64,000 bases of DNA from Zygosaccharomyces rouxii (GCF_000026365.1 NC_012990.1:806001-870000), one strand, 5' to 3'. Shown: positions 40,508 to 50,668, numbered from the stretch's first letter. Notes: generated by a model from the sequence alone, not told the origin. Made by a program: numbers and translations.

Positions 40508-40538
40508 TATACAATAAAAATATATAAATTTGTTTCTT

Positions 40539-40907
40539 TCATGGGTATATTCGAATTTCCACACCGCTGATAGTCCTTTTTCGCAATTCAGTATCCACGT
40601 CTGGTGGATCGTCATCATCGTCGTTGGACAATTCGTCCATTACATCTACACTCTTGGTCAGAATTTCGACTCTCTTCTGTAACTGGTCTTGAAAATGGCA
40701 CGCAAGACTTAATGCCTTTTCCACAGCTTTACCCATTCCCAGCACTATAACATATGTGGAACCGGTTCTATTAACATTGGCTAAAAACTTGTTAATTCTC
40801 TTGAGTGCACTGACATAAGGTGTCTTTGATTTAAGATATAGAGTTGAATGAACTTGCTTATGAGAAATAGATTTAACTGTAGGATGCTTCTTGATCAGTT
40901 TAGCCAT
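40539..40907 (-). CDS. POP7: Pop7, subunit of RNase P and RNase MRP
   Basis: The 122-residue Alba-family protein (Sc 140) pairs with Pop6 and binds the P3 domain of the RNase P and MRP RNAs, which mature tRNA and rRNA. The conserved core TPYVSALKRINKFL and YVIVLGMGKAVEKAL is clear, and the protein ends ELRKRTISGVEIRIYP as in the family. I start at the ATG at 40905-40907, because the frame further upstream begins only with GTG. It is convergent with the YPL108W homologue (31 bases between stops) and divergent from PEX32. Position matches Sc YBR167C. Confidence 0.93.
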   Translation of the reverse strand: MAKLIKKHPTVKSISHKQVHSTLYLKSKTPYVSALKRINKFLANVNRTGSTYVIVLGMGKAVEKALSLACHFQDQLQKRVEILTKSVDVMDELSNDDDDDPPDVDTELRKRTISGVEIRIYP

Positions 40908-41012
40908 CCTCACCTCAATGTTCTGCTGGATAGATAGATGAGTACTTGTGTTAGTTTAAAGGTCCGAAAAGTTAACCTACACTATAAGACAGTGCATCAA
41001 CCCAAAAGTGAT

Positions 41013-42161
41013 ATGGCTAAAGAAGCATCGGATTATTATTGTCGTGCACATTTCATCTACCACCACGGTCAGAAACCTTCTTTGACTTTGGTGACGCCAG
41101 CTACCATGTCGAGCGTCCTGCATAGAATATATCCACTACTACTCATAGCAGATGCAACTCTGAGCAATCTCATGTGGATATGTGAGGATTTATGCCTTCC
41201 CTTTATTCATTTAGTAATGGTTCTAATGGTGGTGAACTTTTTATGTGAAGATTTACAAGTAGACATTAGTCACATTGCCCAATTATGGTTAGGTTTAATG
41301 AGTCTTTTCTTTCTAGCGTTCTCAGTGGCTTATTATATATTGACACTTTATCAAGACTTGCTTTACGAATCAGAACCTCCAACAGTAGACGACATTGTAA
41401 TTGTGTTGGAATCTGTAGTGGATAAACTAGAAACCATACAACATGAAGGGTTGAGTGTGAATAAGAGGCGAGCATTGCAATTAGCAGTATTGTTAACACC
41501 ACTGCATTGGGGTTTAATCAAATTAGTGTCGATGAAGAACTATTGTATGGGGTTTACTTTAATGTGTATTCTGTACCATTCAAATTGGTTCCAATGTACT
41601 TTAAAACTGTTTTGGAGAATTCTGTTGACACGAAAGGTTTATTATGGACTGGAGAGGCTCTTTAATGGTCACGGTCCATTCCCCAAGAAACCAGTGGATT
41701 TTTTTAGGGCCATTAGTAGTAGTGAATACATCTATCGAATGGCCTTACCTCATGATGTAAAAGCTCTTCATAGCCATAAGTTACAATTAAGATTACAGCA
41801 ATTATTTCCCTGGGATAAACCGCTACACAATGATGAAAATGGCTCTGATTTGATGGTAATTGAGTTTAAAATCAATGAAAACCAAAGGAAATGGCAAGCA
41901 GACGGCTGGACCGCCCGCATGTTACCTTATGAGAGAACTAAATATTCCATTGAACTTGGTGGGAAGATAAACACATGCCATTCCCCATGGCAGTTTCAAG
42001 AATCTGATCTTAAAAATTGGTCATGGCTTGACGATTGCTGGAGACCTACAGATTGGATTTATTCTGATACTAATTGGGATTTCAAAGGTGTGCACGATTC
42101 ATTAGACTGCTGCACTAGAACAAGAGCCTGGAAACGCAGAGTCTACCGCCTGATGGAATAA
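41013..42161 (+). CDS. PEX32: Pex32, DysF-domain peroxin at ER-peroxisome contacts
   Basis: The 382-residue protein starts with a short tail and the conserved FIYHHGQKPSL...P block. Hydrophobic segments follow at about 35-55, 60-75 and 85-105. The C-terminal half has the dysferlin halves: NENQRKWQADGWTARMLPYER, and WLDDCWRPTDWIYSDTNW with RTRAWKRRVYRL. Pex30/31/32-type proteins control peroxisome number from the ER. I prefer the ATG at 41013, because it puts about ten residues before the conserved block and leaves a 105-base promoter shared with POP7. An in-frame ATG at 40938 would add 25 residues and shrink that gap to 30. Position matches Sc YBR168W. Confidence 0.9.
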   Translation: MAKEASDYYCRAHFIYHHGQKPSLTLVTPATMSSVLHRIYPLLLIADATLSNLMWICEDLCLPFIHLVMVLMVVNFLCEDLQVDISHIAQLWLGLMSLFFLAFSVAYYILTLYQDLLYESEPPTVDDIVIVLESVVDKLETIQHEGLSVNKRRALQLAVLLTPLHWGLIKLVSMKNYCMGFTLMCILYHSNWFQCTLKLFWRILLTRKVYYGLERLFNGHGPFPKKPVDFFRAISSSEYIYRMALPHDVKALHSHKLQLRLQQLFPWDKPLHNDENGSDLMVIEFKINENQRKWQADGWTARMLPYERTKYSIELGGKINTCHSPWQFQESDLKNWSWLDDCWRPTDWIYSDTNWDFKGVHDSLDCCTRTRAWKRRVYRLME

Positions 42162-42538
42162 TAACTAGCTAGTATCTTATATGTTACGTATTTATTTGAA
42201 TGAAGTTACGAATTTGCAGAACTACGATTAATCAAGTTCTACTAACGTTAAAAATTCAGAAAAAAATGGAAGAATAATCCTTTAAGCTGTTGGTGGCTTT
42301 TTAAAATTGACACTAGCGCCCTATTGCAATACTTCTTGGTCTTTTTCTATTTCCTTATTACTCTAGATTTTGAATCTCTGACATTTCATGTCCGGTAACA
42401 CCGGTTTGATCCGGACAGATTTTCTCCGGCTCTTCAAAAGACAATTGCTCGAACTAACGGTCCAATCAACGAACTCATCTCACTACCCTGTACCTCTAAG
42501 GGTTCTTATATGAAGTACATCTAAGGTGTTCGTTAGCC
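42162..42538. other. Promoter region of the YPL107W homologue
   Basis: This 377-base gap follows PEX32. It contains a cluster of four CCGG words at 42392-42429 (see findings), and a single CTCATCTCA at about 42474. It is otherwise AT-rich with no ORF or RNA gene. Confidence 0.45.
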
Positions 42539-43303
42539 ATGCGGTGTGTCGAATCCATTGCCATGCAAGGAATAATGTTTAGCCAGGTGAGCCGGCGGTT
42601 CCTTAGTGTCTCCCCTCGTCTCAACATGACTTTCGAGGGTAATAAAGAGGGACTAGCAGGTACTGCAGAAGAAAGAATGTCACATATCTTTGGTGCTGGT
42701 AGATTAAGAGGTGAACCACCAAAGTCATCAAGTAGAAGAATAAGAGGTGAAAGCAGATTGATTGCGGGTGTTCAAGTGCCATCAAGGCCCGTTGAACCTG
42801 ATAATTGTTGCATGTCAGGTTGTATAAACTGCGTTTGGGAGCTGTTTAACGATGATATAAGAGAGTGGAGACGCAGGAGGAAAGAAGCAGCTCAGAGAAT
42901 TAAGGACACTGAGGATATTTGGCCAAGAGATTGGAGTCCACCCTTACCGTATTTAAGTTTAAAGAATGTACCTGAGTCCCTGAAGACTGAAAAGATTCAT
43001 ATGGATAGACAGCGAAAGAACCAAAAACAAAAGAATATTAGCACTGCAAGTCTTTTCCCTCAAAGAGAAGGGCCTTTGCCAAAAACTGTTCAAGAGGCCA
43101 AGAGAAGAAACTTACAGGAGAGGGAAAAAGAGCCAGAAAAACAAGAGGCTACAGATACTTCGAAGGGAAGTAGCAGTGAAGAACCTATTTATGACGATGA
43201 TGATGGTTGGCAAAATGTTCCAGTTTACATTAGAGCTTTTGCGGAATTTGAAAGAACCAAAAAGCTTCAAAGGTTGCAGGCACAAGAACAGAACCAAACT
43301 TAG
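42539..43303 (+). CDS. Oxidoreductase-like-domain mitochondrial protein (YPL107W homologue)
   Basis: The 254-residue protein (Sc YPL107W 248) carries the 'oxidoreductase-like' N-terminal motif DNCCMSGCINCVWELFNDD at about 83-101, a cysteine-rich signature shared with human OXLD1. A basic, Ser/Arg-rich N-terminus (SQVSRRFLSVSPRLN) suggests mitochondrial import. The C-terminal half is charged and coiled. No enzymatic activity has been assigned to the family. Later in-frame ATGs (for example 42563) are possible, but the presequence-like stretch supports the long form. Place between PEX32 and SSE1 joins Sc YPL107W-YPL106C with YBR168W-YBR169C. Confidence 0.85.
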   Translation: MRCVESIAMQGIMFSQVSRRFLSVSPRLNMTFEGNKEGLAGTAEERMSHIFGAGRLRGEPPKSSSRRIRGESRLIAGVQVPSRPVEPDNCCMSGCINCVWELFNDDIREWRRRRKEAAQRIKDTEDIWPRDWSPPLPYLSLKNVPESLKTEKIHMDRQRKNQKQKNISTASLFPQREGPLPKTVQEAKRRNLQEREKEPEKQEATDTSKGSSSEEPIYDDDDGWQNVPVYIRAFAEFERTKKLQRLQAQEQNQT

Positions 43304-43540
43304 TCAGACCCATATTATATTATCGTCTCTCAGATGAGCCCGGTTAACTAATATTCAATTGGATAGTAACGTTGTAGAGAATTTATGTACGGTATAACCT
43401 CTGTCATTCGGATAAAGCAATGAGAACCTCTACGATATTAGTGATATATGCAATAACAATAATAATAAAATAAAAGACACTTGTAAAATATAAAAATGTG
43501 TATATATATATATTAACATACAAAAAGGATTGATCAAAAA

Positions 43541-45625
43541 TCAATCTAGATTAACATCACCTTCAGCATCCTTCTTAGAAGATTCTTTGTTTTCAGCTTC
43601 ACTCTTTCTTTGAGCGCTTAATTTTTCAGATAGTTCAGCCATCTTCTTAGCTTCATCCTTTTGTCTCAAAGCTTGCTTTTGTTCTTCTTGCTTGGAAAGG
43701 TATCTACCTCTGATGATGTTACCAGTGGAGGCCAATTCTTCGTATTTGGCAACGTACTTAGCCTTGGTAGAGTCGTAACCATCTTCGTACAACCAGTCCT
43801 CAGCCTTTGCCAATTGGTCTCTCAATTTGGTCTTTTCCTGGTCGGAAGCAAATGGTGCATATTCTTCGTCTAGCTTACCACGTAGGGTGTAGATGTACTC
43901 TTCTAGAGCATTCTTACGGTCTTCGGTTTCAGCAACCAATTTGTCTTGACTAGTCATTTCGTTTTCCTTCTCCACAAGTAAGTTTAATTCTTCAGGTTTT
44001 AGACCGAAAGTGTGTTCGACGATGTTCAAAGTATCCTTCTTAACGGTCTTGGTGACTTCCTTGTATTCAGGTTCAGCACCTTCTGGAGCATCTTCAGGCA
44101 ATGGGATTTCTTCCTTAACTGTAATGTCTTCCAAAGTGTAAGCTTCTTCGATAATGTGAAGACCAGATGGGTCACATCTCAACTTCAACTTAACTGGAAC
44201 GGAAGTAGCACCTTCAGGTAATTGAACACCAGTGATTTCCCATTTAGCAATGTGAGTTGGGACATCTTCTGGCAATTCTTCCTTATGAGTGTAGTAAGCT
44301 TCCATAACGAAGTCACCAGTACGGTGCAAAGTGATCATTTTAGTGGATGGGAAAGTGGAACCAGCTGGGAAAACTTCCAAATGATCTTCGTCTTCGACTT
44401 GTTTGTCCCAAGAGTAAGACACAGAGTATGCGTGCATGTCTTCGAATTTGAAAGGCTTAACTCTTAGAGTTGGAGAGTGGATAGCACAGATGAAAGCAGC
44501 ACCCTTGGCAATAGCTTCATCTTGGTTCAAAGTGGTTGACAATTGTTTGTTGAAAGCCTTGGAAATAGTTTCCTTCAAAACTGGGATACGAGAAGTACCA
44601 CCGATTAATTCGACGAAATCCACATCCTCAACACTCAATTTGGCTTGAGCCAAAGCCTTGTAGATAGGTTCATGGACACGTTCCAACAAAGGCTTCATTA
44701 ATTCTTCCAATTCAACACGAGAAAATTGAGAAGAGACGTCAATGTCATTCATAACAGATTCAATGTTGAATGGGGCAGAGGAGTTAGCAGACAAAACTTT
44801 CTTCAATTTTTCAGCTGCAGCAACCACTCTGCTGTAAGCCTTTGGGTTTTCATTAATGTCGATCTTGTATTTGGTCTTGAATTCTTGAGCAAAATGTTCA
44901 GTAATGGCACGGTCGAAGTTTCTACCACCAAAGTGTTTGTCCCAAGCGGTACCTAACACTTTGAATTCACCCTTCTTGAAACCAATAACGGAACAAGTGT
45001 AAGAAGAGTGACCAATATCCACTAGAGCAACAACACGAGGCTTTTGATCAACGTCTGGCAAATCTGGCTTGAAAACACCGTAAGAAACAGCTGCAGCAGT
45101 AACATCGTTAACAACTCTAACTGGGTTCAAACCTGCAATTCTAGCGGCATCGGCAACAACATAACGTTGTTCTTCAGTGTACCAAGATGGCACAGCAAGA
45201 CAAACATCAGAAATGTTAGCCTTGGTTTCAGTTTGAACGGTGTCCTTGACTCTGTCAAAGAACATACCAGCCAACTGTGGGGCAGAGAAAACGTGGTCCT
45301 TGTTGACGAATTTCACTTGAGCACCAACTTTACCATCTTCCAATTTAACCAATTTGTTTGAGAAGTATTTAGCTTCTTCTGGGAATTCTTTGTCGTCGTA
45401 TCCAAGACCGATGATTCTCTTCAAATTTTCAACGGTGTTCTTAACATTAGAGGTTTGCTTGTTCTTACCAGCTTCACCTAAGAATCTGTTTCTTTGACCA
45501 AAACCGACAATTGATGGTGTGGAACGGTTAGAGACTTCGTTAACTACAATGTCAATACCTCTGTTTCTAGCAACAGCCAAAACACTGTTGTGGTTACCCA
45601 AATCTAAACCAAATGGAGTACTCAT
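43541..45625 (-). CDS. SSE1: Sse1, Hsp110 nucleotide-exchange factor for Hsp70
   Basis: The 694 residues (Sc Sse1 693) show an Hsp70-like nucleotide-binding domain at 1-390: [20 protein letters not shown], then [12 protein letters not shown], then [13 protein letters not shown]. The substrate domain has an extended acidic insertion ([19 protein letters not shown]) and a long helical C-terminus, which distinguishes Hsp110 from Hsp70. It accelerates ADP release from cytosolic Hsp70 and holds unfolded proteins. In Sc the duplicates SSE1 (YPL106C) and SSE2 (YBR169C) sit in the two sister regions interleaved here, so this single copy is the ancestor-type gene. A heat-shock element lies 308 bases upstream. 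Confidence 0.97.
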   Translation of the reverse strand: MSTPFGLDLGNHNSVLAVARNRGIDIVVNEVSNRSTPSIVGFGQRNRFLGEAGKNKQTSNVKNTVENLKRIIGLGYDDKEFPEEAKYFSNKLVKLEDGKVGAQVKFVNKDHVFSAPQLAGMFFDRVKDTVQTETKANISDVCLAVPSWYTEEQRYVVADAARIAGLNPVRVVNDVTAAAVSYGVFKPDLPDVDQKPRVVALVDIGHSSYTCSVIGFKKGEFKVLGTAWDKHFGGRNFDRAITEHFAQEFKTKYKIDINENPKAYSRVVAAAEKLKKVLSANSSAPFNIESVMNDIDVSSQFSRVELEELMKPLLERVHEPIYKALAQAKLSVEDVDFVELIGGTSRIPVLKETISKAFNKQLSTTLNQDEAIAKGAAFICAIHSPTLRVKPFKFEDMHAYSVSYSWDKQVEDEDHLEVFPAGSTFPSTKMITLHRTGDFVMEAYYTHKEELPEDVPTHIAKWEITGVQLPEGATSVPVKLKLRCDPSGLHIIEEAYTLEDITVKEEIPLPEDAPEGAEPEYKEVTKTVKKDTLNIVEHTFGLKPEELNLLVEKENEMTSQDKLVAETEDRKNALEEYIYTLRGKLDEEYAPFASDQEKTKLRDQLAKAEDWLYEDGYDSTKAKYVAKYEELASTGNIIRGRYLSKQEEQKQALRQKDEAKKMAELSEKLSAQRKSEAENKESSKKDAEGDVNLD

Positions 45626-45932
45626 TATTATTCACTTTCTTCTCTTAGTCTATCTTCCAAACTCTATAATATAACCACTATTCTTTCTGGAGAAGTAAGA
45701 ATAAGAATTAGTCGTTGATGATACTTGAGACGGTTTCAATTTAATTTGATAACCGATCAGTCTTCAATAGAGGTTCTAAAGTAATCAAGACTTTTATTGT
45801 AGAATATACTACTAAGAATCCTCTTCAACTTTATGTGATGGCCTTTTTTCTTCTTTTCCTCCCTCTCAAATTTTTCAATTTTTTTTTTTTCCAAAGCTTT
45901 CTTTGACCGTCCGGAGTGACTCGTAACCGTCT

Positions 45933-45947
45933 AGAAACTTCTAGAAG
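45933..45947 (-). promoter_or_regulatory. Heat-shock element (Hsf1) of SSE1
   Basis: Three perfect alternating units, aGAAa-cTTCt-aGAAg, follow one another without gaps. This is a canonical Hsf1 trimer site. It lies 308 bases before the SSE1 ATG, and Sse1 is a heat-induced Hsf1 target in Sc. The site could also serve the divergent transporter gene. Confidence 0.8.
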
Positions 45948-45965
45948 AAAAAAATCTTAAGGAGG

Positions 45966-46117
45966 TTGGCGGCTAAAAGGATCTTACGTGTTTGTAAAAA
46001 TATTAGCCGCCGAATATCTTATACACGTGACTAATGTGCTATATGAAAACGTATAGGCGGCTAATTGGAGTAAAGGATATTTCTATAGATTAGCCGCCGA
46101 GTATCTATTTCACGTGA
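45966..46117. promoter_or_regulatory. Four URS1-like (TAGCCGCC) sites with two CACGTGA boxes
   Basis: TTGGCGGCTAA at 45966-45976 and GGCGGCTAA at 46057-46065 point one way. TAGCCGCCGA at 46004-46013 and 46091-46100 point the other way and match the Ume6 URS1 consensus exactly. Each forward URS1 is followed by CACGTGA exactly 20 bases after its start (46024 and 46111), so the unit URS1-N10-CACGTGA occurs twice, 87 bases apart. URS1 is bound by Ume6 (meiotic and metabolic repression); CACGTGA is a Cbf1-type box. Roles here are inferred. Confidence 0.65.
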
Positions 46118-46295
46118 TTCTGTGATTAGTACGTGAGAAGTGATATACGATTTCAATTTGGAACAAACAGCAGTAAGGAAAAACAGCTGGTTGTATAGAG
46201 ATGAATAAAGGATACGGAGTTTAAATATCCTGTAACTGAAGCACGGGCGTATTGTTTAAGATTTTCAAGGTTTTCTCTCCCTGTGTTCCTGTGCA

Positions 46296-48122
46296 ATGGA
46301 TACTTCAAGTACAAGTCCTTCCGTCTCGAAGGGGAAACCCAATGACAAAGATCATAGTCTCGTCGATATCCACAATCCTGATCCACAAGTAGTTGATATC
46401 GTCAATAGACATTTGGTGCATAGTCCAAATAATTTACAATTACAAGGGGCAGATGTTACAAGAGATCTTTACAAGTGGTCTACCGATCAACAGCAGCTGC
46501 CGTTGGAGACGGCAACGGGGACCGTTCCAACATCACCTAGAGACGATATTCATAGTCCTATTCCGTTATCACAAAGAAGAAGATCTATAAGTTTCTCTGG
46601 TATGTCAATTCAATCGTCTTCTCCGAATAACTATCTTTCGGCCGATGTCCCAGGTACGACAATGACCCATGAAGAAATTCGGGCACCTGGTGGATTTAGG
46701 AGATCATTCATCTTAAGGCAGCATGAGAGAAAATACGGTGCTACTGCACCACCACCAAATTTTTTCACACGCAATTTCATTGAGTTTCTTACGTTATATG
46801 GTCATTTTGCGGGTCAAGATCTAGGAGAAGATGAAGACGAAGACGAATACGAAGACGGGCGAGGCCATGAAGATGAAGAATCAGTTCTGTTAGAACGTGT
46901 TCCAACAAGAGATAGTAAAAAGCAACAACGTAAGGCTACTACTTTCAAGGCCATTTTACTTTTATTGAAATCCTTTGTGGGGACAGGTGTACTTTTCTTA
47001 CCAAGAGCATTTCATAATGGTGGTTGGGCATTTAGTACTGGATGCCTATTATTCTGCGCGATAGCATCATCGCTGGCTTTTGTGCTTTTGATTAAAACAA
47101 AGGATAAGGTTGGTGTAAGTGGGTATGGTGATTTGGGTAAGGCTCTTTATGGACCTAAAGTTGAATTCTCGATTCTTTTCTCTATTGCGCTTTCACAACT
47201 AGGATTTTCTGCTGCTTATACAGTTTTTACAGCTACGAATTTAAAAGTATTTTTTGAAAATGCTTTCAATTTCCCTGCGGATTCCGTTCCTCTGAGTGCT
47301 TATATCATTTTACAAGCACTAATTTTCATTCCCCTGTCGTTGACAAGAAACATTACCAAACTAAGTGGTACGGCTCTAATAGCAGACCTGTTCATCCTTT
47401 TGGGTTTACTATACGTCTATTACTATCCTGCACTCTATATCGCTAAACATGGTATCGCTACAGATTCTGTGCTTTTCTTCAATCGTTCAGATTGGTCACT
47501 TTTCATTGGTACCGCAATCTTCACTTTTGAAGGTATTGGACTTCTAATCCCCATTCAAGAAAGTATGAAGAAACCGGAACATTTTTATCCTTCGCTTGGG
47601 TTTGTCATGTCTATTGTAACTTTCATTTTCGTCTCTAGTGGATTGTTGTGTTATCTTGCATTTGGTGCTAAAGTGGAAACAGTGGTATTATTAAATTTCC
47701 CTCAAGATAGTATTGCTACAATATCAGTACAACTGATCTACTCATTAGCAATACTTTTGTCTACACCTTTACAACTTTTCCCGGCAATTCGTATTTTTGA
47801 GACTTGGACTTTCCCTTCAAATGCATCTGGTAAGCACAATCATCGTGTCAAATGGTTGAAAAACTATTTCCGCACAGGTGTGGTTATTTTCACGGCACTC
47901 TTAGCTTGGGTTGGAGCTAACGATTTGGACAAATTTGTTTCCCTTGTCGGGTCCTTTGCATGCATTCCCCTAATCTACATTTATCCACCACTTCTACATC
48001 TAAAATCATCTGATACACAGACATCCAAATTCATAATACTGGGTGACTTGCTCATTTTTTTCTTCGGTGTAGGAGTTATGGCGTACACTTCATACCAGAA
48101 CATCGTACTGTGGGGCAATTAA
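46296..48122 (+). CDS. AVT3: Vacuolar amino-acid exporter of the Avt3/Avt4 type
   Basis: The 608-residue protein (Sc Avt3 692, Avt4 713) has a hydrophilic N-terminus of about 215 residues with an acidic run (DEDEDEYEDG). The amino-acid/auxin permease (AAAP) core follows: it begins TFKAILLLLKSFVGTGVLFLPRAF and has about eleven membrane segments to the end. Avt3/Avt4 export neutral amino acids from the vacuole. RPT1 follows on the same strand, as in Sc YKL146W-YKL145W. As a pre-duplication gene it is probably orthologous to both AVT3 and AVT4 (YNL101W). Confidence 0.9.
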   Translation: MDTSSTSPSVSKGKPNDKDHSLVDIHNPDPQVVDIVNRHLVHSPNNLQLQGADVTRDLYKWSTDQQQLPLETATGTVPTSPRDDIHSPIPLSQRRRSISFSGMSIQSSSPNNYLSADVPGTTMTHEEIRAPGGFRRSFILRQHERKYGATAPPPNFFTRNFIEFLTLYGHFAGQDLGEDEDEDEYEDGRGHEDEESVLLERVPTRDSKKQQRKATTFKAILLLLKSFVGTGVLFLPRAFHNGGWAFSTGCLLFCAIASSLAFVLLIKTKDKVGVSGYGDLGKALYGPKVEFSILFSIALSQLGFSAAYTVFTATNLKVFFENAFNFPADSVPLSAYIILQALIFIPLSLTRNITKLSGTALIADLFILLGLLYVYYYPALYIAKHGIATDSVLFFNRSDWSLFIGTAIFTFEGIGLLIPIQESMKKPEHFYPSLGFVMSIVTFIFVSSGLLCYLAFGAKVETVVLLNFPQDSIATISVQLIYSLAILLSTPLQLFPAIRIFETWTFPSNASGKHNHRVKWLKNYFRTGVVIFTALLAWVGANDLDKFVSLVGSFACIPLIYIYPPLLHLKSSDTQTSKFIILGDLLIFFFGVGVMAYTSYQNIVLWGN

Positions 48123-48327
48123 CATCTGAACTCATTATGTTTTTAGGGTAATAATGACTTTCTAAGGTAAACTTTGACCTTCAAAACTCGTTGGTATGGT
48201 CAAAATATTTATAAAAATTTTCTTTGGGCGGTTAAAATTCAAAATATAATATAGATTTCATAATACATCTCTTTAATCATCACCTCGTATAGAGTGATTA
48301 TCACAACCTTTAAATAATAAGGAAGGG

Positions 48328-48336
48328 TTTGCCACC
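48328..48336 (-). promoter_or_regulatory. Proteasome-associated control element (Rpn4 site) of RPT1
   Basis: TTTGCCACC is the reverse complement of GGTGGCAAA, the PACE element through which Rpn4 activates proteasome genes. It is a perfect nine-base match 82 bases before the RPT1 ATG, a typical position. Confidence 0.8.
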
Positions 48337-48409
48337 CACTAAGAGTTAATCACTACAACTGCAAATACAGCTTTATAGAACCACTTCATATAGCACTATA
48401 ACGATTGAA

Positions 48410-49816
48410 ATGCCACCAAGAGAGGATTGGGAGAAGTATAAGGCACCTATTGAAGGTACAGGAGATGAGAACGCCGAGGACACTAAAGGTAGTCCACTTT
48501 CTGAAGGTGATATCCAAGTGTTAAAGACTTATGGTGCAGCACCCTATGCAACAAAGTTAAAGGAGACTGAGAAGGATTTGAAAGATATCGAGCAACGTAT
48601 TAAAGAGAAATCTGGTATTAAAGAGAGTGATACAGGTTTGGCACCATCACATCTTTGGGATATTATGGGGGATCGTCAAAGGTTAAGTGAAGAACATCCA
48701 TTACAAGTGGCACGTTGTACCAAAATTATCAAGAGTACTAGTGATTCAAATGAAAATGGTGAAGGTCTTGATGGTGCTGCAGGTCCAGGTGCCACATCTG
48801 AAAATCGTGACGCGGATGATGCAGAGGAAGATGAAGATGCCAAATATGTGATTAATTTAAAGCAAATTGCCAAATTTGTGGTAGGATTAGGTGAACGTGT
48901 TTCACCAACAGATATTGAAGAAGGTATGCGTGTGGGTGTGGACAGGTCCAAATACCACATTGAATTGCCATTACCACCAAGAATTGATCCTTCAGTGACG
49001 ATGATGACTGTGGAAGAAAAGCCAGATGTTACTTATAGTGATGTTGGTGGTAGTAAAGATCAAATTGAAAAATTAAGAGAAGTTGTGGAACTACCACTTT
49101 TATCACCAGAAAGATTCGCTAAATTGGGGATTGATCCACCAAAGGGTATCTTACTTTATGGACCTCCAGGTACTGGTAAAACTTTATGTGCCCGTGCCGT
49201 CGCTAATAGAACGGATGCAACATTTATTAGAGTTATCGGATCTGAATTGGTTCAAAAATACGTAGGTGAAGGTGCTCGTATGGTTAGAGAATTATTTGAA
49301 ATGGCACGTTCTAAAAAGGCATGTATTGTATTTTTCGATGAAATTGATGCAATTGGTGGTGCTCGTTTTGATGACGGTGCAGGTGGTGATAACGAAGTTC
49401 AAAGAACAATGTTAGAATTGATTACACAATTAGATGGGTTTGATCCTCGTGGTAACATCAAAGTGATGTTTGCAACAAATAGACCAAATACTTTGGATCC
49501 TGCATTATTAAGACCTGGTAGAATTGATCGTAAAGTTGAGTTCTCCCTACCAGATTTAGAAGGCCGTGCTAATGTTTTCCGTATCCATTCTAAGTCGATG
49601 AGTGTAGAACGTGGTATCAGATGGGAATTGATTTCGAGATTATGTCCAAATTCTACGGGTGCAGAATTAAGATCCGTTTGTACAGAAGCAGGTATGTTTG
49701 CCATTAGAGCCAGAAGGAAAGTGGCAACTGAAAAGGATTTCTTACAAGCAGTAGAAAAAGTCATTAACGGTTACAAGAAATTCAGTTCTACTTCCCGCTA
49801 CATGCAATACAACTAG
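48410..49816 (+). CDS. RPT1: Rpt1, 26S proteasome base ATPase
   Basis: The 468 residues (Sc 467) include an N-terminal coiled coil (about 50-75), an OB-type region, and an AAA ATPase domain. Walker A GPPGTGKT is at 251-258, Walker B FFDEIDA has D310-E311, and the arginine-finger region is LRPGRIDRK. The hexameric Rpt ring unfolds ubiquitinated substrates and feeds them into the 20S core. The C-terminus is RYMQYN, as expected for Rpt1. Its promoter carries a perfect PACE element. Position matches Sc YKL145W between AVT3 and RPC25. Confidence 0.97.
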   Translation: MPPREDWEKYKAPIEGTGDENAEDTKGSPLSEGDIQVLKTYGAAPYATKLKETEKDLKDIEQRIKEKSGIKESDTGLAPSHLWDIMGDRQRLSEEHPLQVARCTKIIKSTSDSNENGEGLDGAAGPGATSENRDADDAEEDEDAKYVINLKQIAKFVVGLGERVSPTDIEEGMRVGVDRSKYHIELPLPPRIDPSVTMMTVEEKPDVTYSDVGGSKDQIEKLREVVELPLLSPERFAKLGIDPPKGILLYGPPGTGKTLCARAVANRTDATFIRVIGSELVQKYVGEGARMVRELFEMARSKKACIVFFDEIDAIGGARFDDGAGGDNEVQRTMLELITQLDGFDPRGNIKVMFATNRPNTLDPALLRPGRIDRKVEFSLPDLEGRANVFRIHSKSMSVERGIRWELISRLCPNSTGAELRSVCTEAGMFAIRARRKVATEKDFLQAVEKVINGYKKFSSTSRYMQYN

Positions 49817-49899
49817 AGAAAACTGTATAGTACATAATAATAAAATAAGAAAAATATCTTGATGAATGCAATACAATGCAATCCGTTTTTTTTATCAAT

Positions 49900-50529
49900 T
49901 CATTCCCACCAACTAACAACACCCATCCCGTCGGTTTGACAGCTACCTAATAGTGCATAGGCAGGGCTCTTAGTCTCGTTATATGCAACACCAGCTTCTT
50001 CTGCCTGTTGTCGTTCTTGCTCCTCATGTTCCCTCTCTTTGGGACTCTTTGGTTTAACATCCACGAATACCTCTTGTTCCACTCTGAATCTTATCTTTTC
50101 ATTAACGTCAAAATACAGTTGATTGCTTTCATCCATGGGCCATATCCAAGCGTTTTCATCAGGACTGTAAGAACAGCCTTCAAATAGCATATTTTGTGGT
50201 ATAAAAATATCGTTGAAAAGTCCTAATAGTGATACTTTAATACCTTCAGCTGTACATTTCGAGATCCATCCTGTGATTACTTCACCAACAAACGGTTTGA
50301 ACACAAGCGCTCTAAAGGTAACATTGATGTACGAGGCACCATCGCCTGGTCTCAGTTGCCCTTCATCCACCTCTAAAATATCATAAACGGTAATGCAGAG
50401 CCCTATGTGTGGGATCACTTTGTTTGCATATGCATTGTTCAGTTCATGAGTTATAGATGAAATGGTATCCCTGTGGAATTGATCTGGAGGGATCCTTACT
50501 AATTCACTGATTTTAGACAATGTGAACAT
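49900..50529 (-). CDS. RPC25: Rpc25, RNA polymerase III stalk subunit
   Basis: The 209-residue protein (Sc 212) is the Rpb7 homologue of Pol III and pairs with Rpc17 to help initiation. It starts MFTLSKISELVRIPPDQF and contains the S1-like OB domain, with CTAEGIKVSLLGLFNDIFIPQNMLFEG. It ends in the conserved GSCQTDGMGVVSWWE. I use the ATG at 50527-50529, since the upstream extension of the frame begins with GTG. It shares an RRPE/PAC-containing promoter with LTV1. Position matches Sc YKL144C. Confidence 0.95.
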   Translation of the reverse strand: MFTLSKISELVRIPPDQFHRDTISSITHELNNAYANKVIPHIGLCITVYDILEVDEGQLRPGDGASYINVTFRALVFKPFVGEVITGWISKCTAEGIKVSLLGLFNDIFIPQNMLFEGCSYSPDENAWIWPMDESNQLYFDVNEKIRFRVEQEVFVDVKPKSPKEREHEEQERQQAEEAGVAYNETKSPAYALLGSCQTDGMGVVSWWE

Positions 50530-50620
50530 GGAATCGAACACCAGAACCAGCTGCTGATAGTAGAATCCAATCGGTGATGGGCTCTTTATCGTGTTATTTT
50601 CTTGTGTATGCCTCTAATGT

Positions 50621-50668
50621 TGAAAAAAATTTCAGCGATGAGATGTGATGAGATGAGATGAGATGAGC
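50621..50668. promoter_or_regulatory. RRPE plus PAC array in the RPC25/LTV1 promoter
   Basis: An RRPE-like palindrome (TGAAAAAAATTTCA, 50621-50634) directly abuts a PAC core (GCGATGAG, 50635-50642). The PAC core continues as GATGAG-type repeats to 50668. RRPE (Stb3) and PAC (Dot6/Tod6) together mark ribosome-biogenesis and Pol I/III genes, and both flanking genes belong to that class. Confidence 0.75.

Larger units (their letters stand above)
45626..46295. other. Divergent SSE1/AVT3 regulatory region
   Basis: This 670-base region holds T-rich tracts at about 45840-45890, a three-unit heat-shock element at 45933-45947, four TAGCCGCC-type sites (two in each direction) between 45966 and 46100, and two CACGTGA boxes at 46024 and 46111. 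It is the most site-dense promoter in the window. Confidence 0.7.

Noticed and set aside
40938..41012. N-terminal extension of PEX32
   Set aside because: It would leave 30 bases to the POP7 ATG, and the family's conserved block begins about ten residues after the 41013 Met.
45840..46295. Mobile element or LTR remnant between SSE1 and AVT3, suggested by repeated 30-base units
   Set aside because: The repeats are explained by short regulatory motifs at fixed spacing; no TG...CA ends or target duplications are seen.
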